Shown one piece after another: positions 1 to 10,016 of a stretch of 48,250 bases of DNA. The notes beneath the pieces were generated by a model. That model did not search any database and was not told where the DNA came from. It was given only the letters and a program-made list of their open reading frames with translations. The stretch's first letter is position 1, and the number at the start of each line of letters is the position of its first letter. A program made the position numbers and the translations under genes. The stretch covers positions 1 through 48,250 of the forward strand of contig PNMH01000023.1 in NCBI GenBank assembly GCA_013823505.1, in the 5' to 3' direction. Source of the DNA: Polaromonas sp. (lineage in GTDB: Bacteria > Pseudomonadota > Gammaproteobacteria > Burkholderiales > Burkholderiaceae).

Positions 1-135
1 GGCGTGGCTCAATGGCGCCCCGTGCACGCTTAGATCGGACAATGCCACCAGCTCGTACGGGGTGCACAGCGCAAGAAAGCGCTTGCGCAACGCATTTGGA
101 AGGCGCTCGATGAGGTGGTTCTCTGCGTTGTCCAT
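1..135 (-). CDS. Crp/Fnr-family-like regulator, N-terminal part (runs off the window)
   Basis: The ATG lies at 133-135 on the reverse strand and the frame stays open to base 1, giving 45 residues that start MDNAENHLIERLP. A short amphipathic start with a hydrophilic LIERLPNALRKRF stretch and then LCTPYELVALSDLSVHGAPLSHA resembles the opening of Crp/Fnr regulators that lack the FNR cysteine cluster, before the cyclic-nucleotide-binding beta roll. The DNA-binding half is outside the window, so the family call is an inference from style only. It is divergent from the chemoreceptor gene, with a 314-base gap between them. Confidence 0.5.
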   Translation of the reverse strand, partial: MDNAENHLIERLPNALRKRFLALCTPYELVALSDLSVHGAPLSHA

Positions 136-449
136 GGGGGGCCCTGGTACACGAGAAAACCCCTCTCGGAGCGAACCCGCAAGGTTCGCAAGTCAGGATG
201 TCTTGCATTCCCTTACCGACTGTAGACCTGTTTGATCGATGTGGGCGCGCTGGCAAGACGCTCCCGGCGCTGATTCATTGAACAGCGCACCGAAAGGCCG
301 CTTTCTCTGCCTCAAGAGAACGCCTAACTCGTCGAAATTGAAGTTATGGCGTGAGACCGTCGTGAGAACTTGAGTCTTGGCAGTTCGCCGTCTCGATGAC
401 CCATCCCGGTCACCACGCACATGAAATTGCACCATTCCAGGATTTACTC
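136..449. other. Intergenic region between divergent regulator and chemoreceptor
   Basis: No convincing gene is seen. It must hold promoters for both flanking genes. On the plus strand CTCAAGA at 311-317 followed after about 14 bases by GTCGAAAT is a weak resemblance to a flagellar sigma-28 promoter (CTCAAG...GCCGATAA), which would suit a chemoreceptor but is far from consensus. AGGA at 438-441 serves as the ribosome binding site for the ATG at 450. Confidence 0.35.
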
Positions 450-2585
450 ATGAAATCGTTCATCGCTAACCTCAGGTTCTCCCAGAAGTTCCTGCTCATA
501 GGCCTGCTTGCGGCCGCCATGCTGGCGGTGCCGGGGGCGCTGATCATCCGGGTGAACCTCGGCGCCTCGGCGTTCGCACAGGCCGAACTGTCCGGCATCG
601 CGCCCGCGCGAGCCGCGATCGAGCTCCTAAGGCTCACGCAGCAGCACCGGGGCATCTCTGCGGGCTACCTGGGCGGCAATGAGTCGCTGGCTGGTGCTCG
701 GCGTGACAAGCAGGCCGAGGTCGAGCGGGCACTCGCACAGGCCAGGCGATCCGCTGAAAGCCTGGGCGATGCGAAGCTTGTCGCGCTGGCAGAGCGCATC
801 GATACCGCGTGGCAGGTACTGTCCGCCGCTGTGGCCGCCAAGAGTGTGCCGGGACCGCAAAGCTTCGCGCGCCACACGGCGCTGATTCGCGATCAGCTCA
901 CGATGATCGAGGACATCAGCCATGTGTCCGGCATCGTCCTGCATCCAGAGGCCGCAGGCTACTTCCTCCAGCTCGGAGTGCTGACGCACACCCCCAAGCT
1001 CACCGAATCCCTGGGTCAGATGCGTGCCCGCGGCGCCTTGCTGCTGGCTCGTGGCGAAGCCACCCCAGAAGACAAGGCCAGGCTCGAGGCACTCGCGGCA
1101 GCAACGCAGGCGCACCTGGACGACACGCGCAAGGCGCTCGGCTTGGCGATCGAGAAGGATCCGGCATTGCGCCAGCAGGTGTCTGCGCCGCTGGCATCCG
1201 CCGTCGCCGCCGTCGAGCAGGGTCTGGGCTTGGTGCACGACAAGATCCTTCGCGTCGAGAAGGTCGACTACCCGTCGGGCGACTACTTCGCTGCAACCAC
1301 GCGCGTGATCGATGAGCAGTTCAAGCTTGTCGACACAGCGTTCCAGGCGCTGGACGGCATGTTGCAGGCGGACGCCGCGGCTGCACGCAACCAACTATTG
1401 ACCGTGCTCGGCAGCGTCGGCCTGCTGGCAGCGCTGGCGCTGTGGATCATGTGGACCGTGTCCCGCGCCACCACGGAGTCGGCCAACGCGGCACTGCGGC
1501 TGGCGGAGTCGGTGGCGGCCGGCGACTTGAGCGCCGTGGTCCACAGCACCGGCCGCGACGAAATCGGTCAGCTGCTGCGTGCACTGGGTACCATGATCCA
1601 GAACCTGACGCGCATCGTCACCGACGTGCGCAGCAATGCCGACGGTGTCGCCACGGCCTCGGCGCAGATTGCGCAAGGCAACAACGATCTATCCAGCCGT
1701 ACCGAGGAGCAGGCCAGCGCGCTGGAGGAGACGGCCGCTTCGATGGAGCAGCTCAGCTCAACAGTCAAGCAGAACGCCGACAGCGCCAAGCAGGCCAACC
1801 AGCTCGCGTTGGGTGCCAGTACGGTTGCGATCAAAGGTGGTGAGGTCGTTGGCCAGGTGGTCGACACCATGAAGGGCATCAACGACAGCAGCAAGAAGAT
1901 CGCCGACATCATCAGCGTGATCGACGGCATCGCGTTCCAGACCAACATCCTGGCGCTGAACGCCGCGGTGGAGGCGGCGCGTGCGGGCGAGCAGGGTCGC
2001 GGCTTCGCGGTGGTGGCTGGTGAGGTGCGCAACCTAGCGCAGCGCAGTGCCGAGGCGGCCAAGGAAATCAAGGGCCTCATCACGACCAGCGTGGAGCGTG
2101 TCGAGCAGGGCACGGCACTGGTTGATCAAGCCGGCGCGACGATGAGCGAGATTGTCACTTCGATCAAACGGGTGACCGACCTCATGGCAGAGATCAGTGC
2201 CGCCAGCACCGAGCAGAGCGCTGGTGTGACACAGGTGGGCGAAGCCGTGAGCCAGATGGACCAAGCCACACAGCAGAACGCCGCACTGGTGGAGGAGAGT
2301 GCCGCGGCCGCCGACAGCCTCACGGTGCAGGCCCAGCAGTTGATTCAGGCGGTGGGGGTGTTCAAGCTCACTCAAGCAGTACACGGCAGCCATGCATCCA
2401 TCGCAGCGCCGGTGATGAGCAGCTTGGCCAGTAGCCGTGGTCCAAACCCGGTCAGGAGCGCGAATGTTTCTAGGCCCACGGGCGACGGCGCGACCAAGAC
2501 CACCGCTAAACCCAAGGCGACCCGGCCCGCAACAACTGGAACCTCAGCGGCCAAGTCCGGCAGCGACGATTGGGAAAGCTTCTGA
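450..2585 (+). CDS. Methyl-accepting chemotaxis protein with NIT-like sensor region
   Basis: A 711-residue chemoreceptor. The order is: transmembrane helix 1 (about 13-35); a long, mostly helical periplasmic region whose start ([15 protein letters not shown]) resembles NIT-type nitrate/nitrite-sensing domains; transmembrane helix 2 (about 313-337); a HAMP domain (about 338-392); and the cytoplasmic signalling rod. The conserved hairpin with [20 protein letters not shown] is near residues 507-527. The C-terminus is DWESF, close to the NWETF pentapeptide that tethers CheR/CheB in enteric receptors, after a flexible Thr/Lys/Ala/Pro tail. The reading frame is open from 396, but the ATG at 450 is preferred because it has AGGA upstream and begins a normal MCP start ([14 protein letters not shown]). 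No che genes are nearby, so it is an orphan receptor. The ligand is unknown and the NIT assignment is tentative. Confidence 0.93.
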   Translation: MKSFIANLRFSQKFLLIGLLAAAMLAVPGALIIRVNLGASAFAQAELSGIAPARAAIELLRLTQQHRGISAGYLGGNESLAGARRDKQAEVERALAQARRSAESLGDAKLVALAERIDTAWQVLSAAVAAKSVPGPQSFARHTALIRDQLTMIEDISHVSGIVLHPEAAGYFLQLGVLTHTPKLTESLGQMRARGALLLARGEATPEDKARLEALAAATQAHLDDTRKALGLAIEKDPALRQQVSAPLASAVAAVEQGLGLVHDKILRVEKVDYPSGDYFAATTRVIDEQFKLVDTAFQALDGMLQADAAAARNQLLTVLGSVGLLAALALWIMWTVSRATTESANAALRLAESVAAGDLSAVVHSTGRDEIGQLLRALGTMIQNLTRIVTDVRSNADGVATASAQIAQGNNDLSSRTEEQASALEETAASMEQLSSTVKQNADSAKQANQLALGASTVAIKGGEVVGQVVDTMKGINDSSKKIADIISVIDGIAFQTNILALNAAVEAARAGEQGRGFAVVAGEVRNLAQRSAEAAKEIKGLITTSVERVEQGTALVDQAGATMSEIVTSIKRVTDLMAEISAASTEQSAGVTQVGEAVSQMDQATQQNAALVEESAAAADSLTVQAQQLIQAVGVFKLTQAVHGSHASIAAPVMSSLASSRGPNPVRSANVSRPTGDGATKTTAKPKATRPATTGTSAAKSGSDDWESF

Positions 2586-3109
2586 ATGTGAAGGCCCAAA
2601 GATGTGCACGTCATCTCAGTTGATTTTGAGAGACTGAACCCGTAGCTTGTGTTGGTTACAGAGCCCGTCGTCCCCGTCAATGTGGGAAGACTGGCCGCTT
2701 ACTGCCAATCAGCATACTCAGCGAAAAGACTCATCTTGCCATTATCCTCGCGAGACCAGCGGATTGAGCACCTTAGCAACGCACTCGTGGAAGTCACTGG
2801 CTCAGTTATGCTGATGAATTAACAGAGTGGAGTTGTCTACTCATTGACCAACCACTTTGCCATTTGAGCGCCGATCAGTTTTGGCCGAATCCTGAAGTTT
2901 AGACTCGGAACTGGGGAACAACAGCCCGTCAAATGGGATCGCTGGCCGCGTTACTATGCTGGGCAAAGGCCCCCGACATCTTTGATCGCACACAGCCCCG
3001 GGACTTGCTAATGTTAAGGGTTTCAAAGGCATTGAAGCGACCGTACGAGGAAACATGGCGCCAAAGCTGGCTTGTGCACCCTTGTGAGTTAGCCCTTCGC
3101 AGTGCAGCC
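2586..3109. other. 524-base intergenic stretch, no recognised gene
   Basis: It lies between the 3' ends of two convergent genes. A 90-codon reverse reading frame (2841-3113) and a 68-codon forward frame exist but lack ribosome binding sites and have unstructured composition. I see no clear terminator, tRNA or IS end. It may be decayed mobile DNA, since base composition is lower and irregular compared with the chemoreceptor gene. Confidence 0.4.
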
Positions 3110-3796
3110 TCATTTCAAAGCCTGCACCCTTGCGCCTAGCATCAGGGCAGCTTCTTGCAACAAAAGGGTGGGCGCAGTTTGCTCCATAGGAGCTGTTGAT
3201 CCATGTTCAAGCATCCTGGCGCACCGCAACATGCCCAAGGTTGCACATGAGCTGCTCAGTCGCTGCAAGGCGGTGGCGCGCGCAGCTCCTTCCATTTCAG
3301 CCGCGAATTCGGCAGCGCATTCGTCCACCTTTTCGCGCAACCGCTGGGTGTGACTGATCAATTCCTGCAGGGAGATTCCCAGCCGGTGCCGCGTGTTGCC
3401 CGCTGACTCTTCAGCCCCTTCCAGGCTTTCCCGCAACACCTTGGCCACGGCCCGCGTGACCACCGTTGATGAATAAGGCTTTGCAATAAAGCCATTGGCT
3501 CCGGCCTGGGCTGCTTGGCTGACCGATTGTCGGTCTGCCGCAGAAGAAATCATCACGAAAGGCAGTTCCCAGAAGCGCAGGTCGGCCCGGGCTCGCTGAA
3601 GCAGGCCAACGCCGTCCAGGTTGGGCATCATCAGATCGCAGCAGCAAAGTACCGGGCGGAATCCTTCCTGGAGTTTTCCCCATGCGTCCTCTCCGTCAAA
3701 GGCCTCCACGACTTCACCAACGCCAGGCATCCGGCGTAGCAATGACGCCAGCACGAGCCGGGAGATTTCGTCGTCATCCACCAGGAGAATATTCAT
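3110..3796 (-). CDS. Response regulator with receiver domain and helical C-terminal extension
   Basis: A 228-residue protein. Residues 1-120 form a receiver domain: acidic pocket DDDE near 7-10, predicted phospho-acceptor Asp54 in CDLMMPNLDG, and Lys107 in AKPYS. There is no DNA-binding output domain. Residues 130-228 are predicted helical and Ala/Leu/Glu rich (LISHTQRLREKVDECAAEFA) and do not show an Hpt-type phospho-histidine motif. It follows the hybrid kinase gene on the same strand, 103 bases after its stop, and probably receives phosphate from that kinase's Hpt domain or acts as a signal-tuning receiver. The output is unknown. Confidence 0.85.
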   Translation of the reverse strand: MNILLVDDDEISRLVLASLLRRMPGVGEVVEAFDGEDAWGKLQEGFRPVLCCCDLMMPNLDGVGLLQRARADLRFWELPFVMISSAADRQSVSQAAQAGANGFIAKPYSSTVVTRAVAKVLRESLEGAEESAGNTRHRLGISLQELISHTQRLREKVDECAAEFAAEMEGAARATALQRLSSSCATLGMLRCARMLEHGSTAPMEQTAPTLLLQEAALMLGARVQALK

Positions 3797-3899
3797 GAAC
3801 CTGCATTCCTTTGCGTCTACATAACTGATCTTGGTATCAATCTTTCCACCCAGCGCGCGCTATCGACCAACAGCGCTTCCATTCGGTGCTGCGCGGCAC

Positions 3900-6800
3900 T
3901 CAACTGCGGTTGATGGTACCCAGTATGCGCAACGCCCGATCGAACTCCAATGAACTGATTGCCGAACACAAACTTTCCGCTTCTGGCGCCCCAAGTTTGG
4001 CAATCACGGCTGCTTGCAGTTCGTCAAACCGGTCCATGGCTACAAGGTCGTAGTCCTTCAGCAAGTCCACAAGACCTTGAAGCTCGGCCGCGGAGAGGGA
4101 AGGTGCCACAGCCAGCGGCGGTGCAGACATCACACCAGCCTCCTCGACTGCCAGTATGGGTTTGGCTGATTCATCCAGGATCCCCATTTCGGCCGCAAGC
4201 GCCTGAAGACCGGGCAGCGCTTGAGCATCGGTACTCACCAGCAGATCCTCCAGTTCCGTGGCCAGTCGGTGCACCTGGGTGGCACCTATCGTTCCGCTGC
4301 TGCCGCGCAGCTTGTGCAAACGAGCCGCCAGCACTGTTCGCTCCTCGGATGCCGGCTCGTTGACAGGCACGTTCATCAAGTCTCCGTACTCACGAAAGAA
4401 ACGCTGGAGAATCGAAATGAAGAACTTCCAGTCTCCGCCCAGGCGGCTCTGCGCATCTGCGTTGTCGATCCCAGTCACTACAGGCCATGTGATTGAGACC
4501 TCTTCGATCGGATCCACTGGCGACAGCGAGGCCTTGAGTGCACTTTGACGGCTCACCTGCGCGCGGATCATGCGTACCATGTCTTTGGGATCCAGCGGCT
4601 TGGTCAGGAAATCGTCCATACCGGCAGCCAGTGCGAGTCTGCGCTCCTCAGTCAACGCGCCTGCCGTCAGGGCTACGATGGGCATCGCCGTCAATCCCAG
4701 CTCACTTCGAATGCGTCTGGTGACTTCCAGTCCATCCATGTGCGGCATCTGCACATCCATCAGCACCAGGTCCAGGCCAAAGCTTTGACGACTCAGAAAC
4801 TCCAGCGCTTCGCGGCCGCTGCTGCACGTGTGCACCTTGGCGCCCTGGCGCTCCAGCAGTCGGCGTGCAATTTCAAGGTTGATGTCGGTGTCGTCCACCA
4901 CCAGCACCTGCACATCCAATAGCTCGCCGGCACTCCCCTTACTTGGCTGTGACGAAGGCGCTCTCAACACTCTGAAGCCGTCTGGCATTACCAGGGAGGA
5001 GTTGACGGTGCCGATCAAAGTCGAAGTCTTCACAGTCTCGAGCAGAGTTGCATCGGTCATGGGGTCGCCGTCAAATACGGTATCCGGCTGGCCATCGTCC
5101 AAGGAGCCCACCTGTTCCGGACTCGGCACGGTCATGGGAACTTCCACCCAAAACTCGGAACCCTGGCCCGCGCAACTGTTCAGCCCAACCTCACCACGCA
5201 TGAGCAGGGACAGCCTGCGAACGATCGACAGGCCCAACCCCGTTCCGCCGAAGTGGCGGGTGGTGGAGACATCGGCCTGAATGAATGGTTGAAACAGGCG
5301 AGCCTGGGTCTCAGGTTCTATGCCGACGCCTGTGTCGCGCACACTGGCACGCAGCAGCAGGCGGGAGTCGTCGCGACTGACGACACTCATGAGCACGGAA
5401 ACACCGCCCTTGCCAGTGAACTTGAGCGCATTGCTGATGAGATTGGTGAGTATCTGGCGCAGCCGGGTGATGTCACCAAACAACCAGGCTGGTAGGTCCG
5501 TTGAGCCCTGTACCGTTAACGTGAGGTCTTTGACCTGCGCCTGCGTGCCATATAAGGCCTGCAGTTCGCCCAGCAACTGGGCTGGCCGGAACACAACCTC
5601 ATCCAGGTCCATTTCGCCAGCCTCTATCTTGGCCAGATCGAGCACGTCGTTGACGATGTCCAGCAGCGAGCGTCCCGCCATCTGTGCCTTGGACACCAAG
5701 TAGCGCTGATCTTCATCCAGCCCCGAATCGGCCAGAAGATGAGTCACCCCGATCACCGCATTGAGTGGTGTGCGAATTTCGTGGCTCATGTTGGAGAGAA
5801 ACGCACTTTTGGCTGCACTGGCGGCTTCGGCAGCCACCATGGCCGCGCGCAGCAGCTCCTCGGACTCGCGGCGCTCCGTGATGTCCTGAAGCGCACCAAC
5901 CAGTTGGACGGGTTGCCCATCTTCGAATTCGACTTCACCCAGTGCACGCACCCAGATGCTGCGTCCCGTGTGGGTTATGAGGCGTAGCTCCAGATCGCAC
6001 GCCCTGCCGCTCTCCATTCCTTGCTGAACCGCCTGCTCAATCAGTTCCCGGTGTTCTGGCACATAAAAATTGATGCTGGAGGCCAAATCCGGCAAGTAGT
6101 CGGGCGGAACCTCGTGAATCCGGTGGGTCTGCTCGCTCCAGTGAACAGAGCCGGCCTTGATATCAACACGCCAGCCACCAATGGCCGCCAGGCTGCCTAC
6201 GCGCTGGAGCAATTGCTGGTTCTCTTGCAGCGCCGCAGCCGTGGTCACCTGCTCGGTCACGTCCATGTTCACGCCGACCATGCGCAACGGTTTGCCGGAA
6301 GCGTCCCGGGTGACATGGCCCGCCGCTTTCAAATGCCGCACCGTGTTGTCTGGCAGAAGGATGCGGAACTGTGTGTTGAAGGCCTGCCTGCCTTCAAATG
6401 CTTCGCTCTGCGCCCGGTCGACGGATGCGCGGTCGTTCGGATGAAGCCGGTCAATCCACAAGGTGTAGGGCTGCGCGCCGCCCGTTGGACTGGCGCCGAA
6501 CAGCGCGTACATCTGGTCGTCCCAGTTCAGCGTGCGGGCCTGCACGTCGAATTCCCACACGCCCATGCCGGCGCTGCCCACCGCCAGCGCCAGGCGTTCG
6601 TTGGCGCGTTGCAATGCTTGTGCCGCACGGTTGCGTTCGGTGACGTTCTGGATGGCGCCGATCAGCCGGGTCGGTAGCGCTCCCTGTGTGTCATCGTCAT
6701 ACAACGCCTCACCCACCACGCGCACCCACAGCGACTCACCTTGTGCGTTTTGGTAGGGCAACTCCAAATCGAAGGCGTTGCGCTGTTCGATCGCCTCTCG

Positions 6801-8819
6801 CACGGCCTTGCGTACTGCGACGCGCGAAGCCTCCGGGAAAAAGGCCAGCGCCTCCTCAAGCGTTGGCCGAAAGACTTCTTCCACACCACTGATGCGGCCG
6901 GCCTGCCTGCTGAAGGTGACTGCGCTGGTTTTGACGTCAAGCTGCCAGCCACCCACCTCGGCGACTTCGCTCACGCGTTCCAGAAACGCCTCCCGCTCAG
7001 CCAGCTGCGCCTGAGCCAGCTTGGTCTTGGTGATGTCCAGCAATGTTCCCTGGATGCGCAGCGCTCGCCCTTGTTCGTCTCGCCCGCTCACCCTACCTCG
7101 GTCCAGCACCCACACCCAATGCCCATCGCGGTGCCGCAATCGACATTCCAAGTCGTACATCTCAGCCTGGCCACCCAAGTGTTCACGCAGCTTCATGCGC
7201 GAGACGCCGAGTTCGGCGGGATGGGCGAGTTCGCTTCGGATGTCGATATGAGGCTGCAGCTCACTGGATGTATAGCCCAGGATACCTGCCCACCGGTCGT
7301 CGATGCGCAATGCGCCCGTCGGGATGTCCCAGTCCCAGGTGCCGACATCGGCGCCACGCAGGATGTTGTCCAGGCGTTGTCGCTCTTCGGTGAGTTCGGC
7401 CAGCGTCTCACGTTGAACTCGCTGCGCCTGATGGAGCGCGGAGACATCGTGCACCAGAAAGTAAAAGCCCACCACCCGGCCAGCTTGCCAGTCCGGCAGA
7501 TAGTGCGTCAAGGCATTCCTCGCGCCCTGCCCGTCGGGCCTGAAAATGGTGCGCTCGAATGCCTGCGGCTCACCGCGCAGCGCGGCTTCATAGTGTGGAA
7601 GCGACTCCCGGTACAGCGATTCACCCAAAATCTCCCGCACATGGCGCCCTGGTATGGTGGCGGCGTCCATTCCAAACCATTCCGTAAATGCCTTGTTGGC
7701 GATCCGATAGATCAGGTTGCGATCGCAGTATCCGACCATGGACGGAAGGGCGTCGAGCACCTGGCGGAGGTCTCGCTCGGCCGCCTGCAGCGCGGCCATG
7801 GGCGCGAGCACGTTGATGGTGTACATCGACCGATAGAGCAAAACATAGGCGATCACTTTGTAGATGTGACCTGCGTGGGCTTGAAAATCTGACATCCCCA
7901 TATACGAGGTGAACGACAGCTCGCCGACACCCATGACGAGACTGGACATTGCCAGCAACCGAAACTGATTGGCGCCCGTCTGCGCAGCACGGCGGGCCAG
8001 GAGCAGGGCGGTTAGCAGATGGAGCGCGGACAACACGTACTCGAAGTTCGTTTTGAAGGGCGTGAGTCCCACCCCTTCAATGAAAGTCCTCGGAAAAACA
8101 TCGAGGTGAAAAGAGCCCACCCAGACGATCGCGACAGACGCCGACACGCCGGACAGCAGGGCAAAGCTGCGAGGCAGAGAGGGAACACGCCCGAACGCCA
8201 GACACAGCAAGGTGAGCACCTCCACTGTGCGACCAATCAACCAAAAGAAAATGCCACGCTCCGGGTCGCTCTGCGTGATGAACGTCGGCATGCCCTTGAA
8301 GGTGAGCATGTGCATCAGGTCGCAGCAGGCAACGATCATGAAGCCGAGCAGCATGACTCCGGCGGCAGAGTCCTGACGCAGCTTCAGCATGTTCCATGAC
8401 GCGGTGGCGATCAATACCGCCACCACAATGGCGAACAGCTCTAGGACGATGTGAACGCCCAGCACACGGTCGTGCAGCAAGGCAACCGCCAAATTCGCTG
8501 GCGCATTCAGCAAGGCAACCAGAGACAGCACCAGCACCAAGCAACCCACCGCATAGGCCATCCGGTGCGATCGGGTGAAATTCACAAACAGCGACTGCAG
8601 TGGCATGTGGCTCCTTGAATCGAAGTCAGAGTCTGCGTCTTCTGCAGCACTGTTAACGCTGGAACTGACCGCGATTTCCAGCTCAATCGGGCGTTCTTCT
8701 TTGCAATGAAGACAAGGGGGATCTTTGTGGAGAGCCTCAAACAGCCATGTTGCCCCAGCCCCCGTGATGTTTGAGTTGAGCTGGGTATCCGTAGATACGT
8801 CAGTTTTCCCCCACCTCAC
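3900..8819 (-). CDS. Hybrid histidine kinase: MASE3-like membrane domain, five PAS domains, HisKA-HATPase, receiver, Hpt
   Basis: A very large (up to 1639 residues) one-protein phosphorelay. The N-terminal region (about 80-305) has 6-8 membrane helices of MASE3-like type. About five PAS/PAC repeats follow (335-985; repeated GGWxxDV/VGTWDWDI and LxWVR motifs). Then come HisKA with SHEIRTPLNAVIG (His near 1012), an ATPase domain with N-box TNLISNALKFTG (about 1130) and GTGLGLSIV (about 1196), a receiver (VLVVDDTDIN near 1305, Asp near 1350 in LMDVQMPHMDG, Lys in TKPLDP), and a C-terminal Hpt domain (LHKLRGSSGTIGA near 1500). Two starts are possible. GTG at 8819 overlaps the upstream receiver gene by 4 bases (GTGA) and has AGGA upstream. 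ATG at 8606 has AGGAG four bases upstream and starts directly before the first membrane helix. The 71 extra residues of the long form include a CxxC pair. The signal is unknown. Confidence 0.93.
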   Translation of the reverse strand: MRWGKTDVSTDTQLNSNITGAGATWLFEALHKDPPCLHCKEERPIELEIAVSSSVNSAAEDADSDFDSRSHMPLQSLFVNFTRSHRMAYAVGCLVLVLSLVALLNAPANLAVALLHDRVLGVHIVLELFAIVVAVLIATASWNMLKLRQDSAAGVMLLGFMIVACCDLMHMLTFKGMPTFITQSDPERGIFFWLIGRTVEVLTLLCLAFGRVPSLPRSFALLSGVSASVAIVWVGSFHLDVFPRTFIEGVGLTPFKTNFEYVLSALHLLTALLLARRAAQTGANQFRLLAMSSLVMGVGELSFTSYMGMSDFQAHAGHIYKVIAYVLLYRSMYTINVLAPMAALQAAERDLRQVLDALPSMVGYCDRNLIYRIANKAFTEWFGMDAATIPGRHVREILGESLYRESLPHYEAALRGEPQAFERTIFRPDGQGARNALTHYLPDWQAGRVVGFYFLVHDVSALHQAQRVQRETLAELTEERQRLDNILRGADVGTWDWDIPTGALRIDDRWAGILGYTSSELQPHIDIRSELAHPAELGVSRMKLREHLGGQAEMYDLECRLRHRDGHWVWVLDRGRVSGRDEQGRALRIQGTLLDITKTKLAQAQLAEREAFLERVSEVAEVGGWQLDVKTSAVTFSRQAGRISGVEEVFRPTLEEALAFFPEASRVAVRKAVREAIEQRNAFDLELPYQNAQGESLWVRVVGEALYDDDTQGALPTRLIGAIQNVTERNRAAQALQRANERLALAVGSAGMGVWEFDVQARTLNWDDQMYALFGASPTGGAQPYTLWIDRLHPNDRASVDRAQSEAFEGRQAFNTQFRILLPDNTVRHLKAAGHVTRDASGKPLRMVGVNMDVTEQVTTAAALQENQQLLQRVGSLAAIGGWRVDIKAGSVHWSEQTHRIHEVPPDYLPDLASSINFYVPEHRELIEQAVQQGMESGRACDLELRLITHTGRSIWVRALGEVEFEDGQPVQLVGALQDITERRESEELLRAAMVAAEAASAAKSAFLSNMSHEIRTPLNAVIGVTHLLADSGLDEDQRYLVSKAQMAGRSLLDIVNDVLDLAKIEAGEMDLDEVVFRPAQLLGELQALYGTQAQVKDLTLTVQGSTDLPAWLFGDITRLRQILTNLISNALKFTGKGGVSVLMSVVSRDDSRLLLRASVRDTGVGIEPETQARLFQPFIQADVSTTRHFGGTGLGLSIVRRLSLLMRGEVGLNSCAGQGSEFWVEVPMTVPSPEQVGSLDDGQPDTVFDGDPMTDATLLETVKTSTLIGTVNSSLVMPDGFRVLRAPSSQPSKGSAGELLDVQVLVVDDTDINLEIARRLLERQGAKVHTCSSGREALEFLSRQSFGLDLVLMDVQMPHMDGLEVTRRIRSELGLTAMPIVALTAGALTEERRLALAAGMDDFLTKPLDPKDMVRMIRAQVSRQSALKASLSPVDPIEEVSITWPVVTGIDNADAQSRLGGDWKFFISILQRFFREYGDLMNVPVNEPASEERTVLAARLHKLRGSSGTIGATQVHRLATELEDLLVSTDAQALPGLQALAAEMGILDESAKPILAVEEAGVMSAPPLAVAPSLSAAELQGLVDLLKDYDLVAMDRFDELQAAVIAKLGAPEAESLCSAISSLEFDRALRILGTINRS

Positions 8820-9202
8820 TGTTTCCTGATCAGCTCGATCAGGGAAGCCGCATCAACCTTAGAGAGTGGTTTGATCAAAAATCTCCGCACCGAAAGGTGC
8901 AGGAACGCACGTTGTTGGTCCGATGGGTCGGACGACGAAGTCAGCATCACGACGGCAACATGTTGAGATGCGGGGAGCGCCTCAAATGCAGCGAGAAAGC
9001 CAAAACCATCAAGGCCTGGCATGTTGATGTCCAACAAGATGATGTCGATGTCATGCGCTGGATCATCTCTCAGGAGAGCCAACGCCTCCTCGGCGCGCTC
9101 GAACGCGAAGACTTCGCAATCTACGCCGCTACGCAGTAAAGCAAGGCGAGTGAACAGCAGATCGTTTTCATTGTCGTCAACCAGCATCAGTCGCATGGGC
9201 AT
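8816..9202 (-). CDS. Stand-alone receiver-domain response regulator (Rcp1/CheY-like)
   Basis: A 128-residue single receiver domain. VDDNENDLLFTRLAL at the start, predicted phospho-Asp58 in LLDINMPGLDG, and Lys in FLIKPLS near 112 are intact; there is no output domain. It is the first gene of a transcription unit with the hybrid kinase downstream, whose GTG start overlaps this stop codon by 4 bases (GTGA), so the two are probably translationally coupled. Rcp1-type receivers often serve as partners of PAS/phytochrome-type kinases, which fits the multi-PAS kinase next door. Confidence 0.9.
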   Translation of the reverse strand: MPMRLMLVDDNENDLLFTRLALLRSGVDCEVFAFERAEEALALLRDDPAHDIDIILLDINMPGLDGFGFLAAFEALPASQHVAVVMLTSSSDPSDQQRAFLHLSVRRFLIKPLSKVDAASLIELIRKQ

Positions 9203-9602
9203 CTTGTCTCCTTGGAGCGCGTCACCGAACGCGACTCATCGAGCCATCAGCGGATGCCGAGCGCCGCGATTCTATGAACCAAAATTAAGCGAAACTTACT
9301 GCGTTGGCGCATTTCCACATTTCATTTATCTCCGCAGACTCTTTTGCGTTTTACGAGCGCCTCGACGGAAGATTCAGATCAGGTTTTCGGTTTTCCTTAT
9401 TAGTTGTTCAACTACAACGATCGATCGACTTGAGGCTGCGCCACGTTCCTACGATCCCGGCATCATTGGAATAACAACGATGCTGACGAAAACTTTCGCA
9501 GCTTGATCTGGCTGCGCCGCAGGGGGTCTACCATCTCCCCAAATTCCAGACTTTTCAAAACTAGAGGTTCGGTTGTGGTGACTAGGCTGCCTAATTCTGG
9601 CT
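9203..9602. other. 400-base junction between signalling operon and recombinase module
   Basis: No gene is supported. The stretch carries the promoter of the receiver/kinase operon and, from about 9300 on, AT-richer DNA that probably holds the left edge of the recombinase module. I compared it by eye with 15001-15264 and found no convincing terminal inverted or direct repeat. Confidence 0.4.
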
Positions 9603-10016
9603 TCATTTTGGGCCACGCGCTTCATTGAGCCACCCCTTTACCGTCTTTAGCTCTTCGGTGAGTTCAACAATGCGCCGTTGAGCGCTCACCAACTGTGACT
9701 GTGCATGGTCACGTTGTCTTGCCACCACTTCCAAACGCAACCGTCCATCCGCATTTGCCGTGCGTTGTTTGAGTAGCGACTGTCGCTTGGAAGGTCGTTG
9801 TTGACGATTGATCTCAACGTAGGCTTGTATCTCTCTTACAAGTGAGGGAAAGCGCGATTTCCGCAACGCACTTGGATCACATCCCGCTTCTTTGGCCACG
9901 TTGTTCTGCGAAACGTGCGTTGCCCTCGGCAGCAGTACTGGCCGACCTGCCTTGAGGCGCTCGAACGCTTGGCGAAATCTTTGCTCAGCGGTGAGTTGAT
10001 CAGCTTCGGACAACAT
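9603..10016 (-). CDS. Small helical protein of the recombinase operon (TnpC-like)
   Basis: A 137-residue basic protein and the last gene of the four-gene recombinase operon; its ATG lies 17 bases inside the preceding 680-residue recombinase gene. Residues about 40-65 (VSQNNVAKEAGCDPSALRKSRFPSLV) look like a helix-turn-helix, and residues 95-130 form a basic coiled coil (RQRDHAQSQLVSAQRRIVELTEELKTV). Size, position and layout resemble TnpC of Tn554-type transposons and similar small accessory proteins of recombinase trios, where the small protein helps strand exchange or orientation. The homology itself is inferred, not tested. Confidence 0.7.
   Translation of the reverse strand: MLSEADQLTAEQRFRQAFERLKAGRPVLLPRATHVSQNNVAKEAGCDPSALRKSRFPSLVREIQAYVEINRQQRPSKRQSLLKQRTANADGRLRLEVVARQRDHAQSQLVSAQRRIVELTEELKTVKGWLNEARGPK

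Noticed and set aside
2841..3113. 90-codon reverse frame in the gap after the chemoreceptor
   Set aside because: No ribosome binding site, no recognisable domain, Pro/Ser-rich random-like composition.
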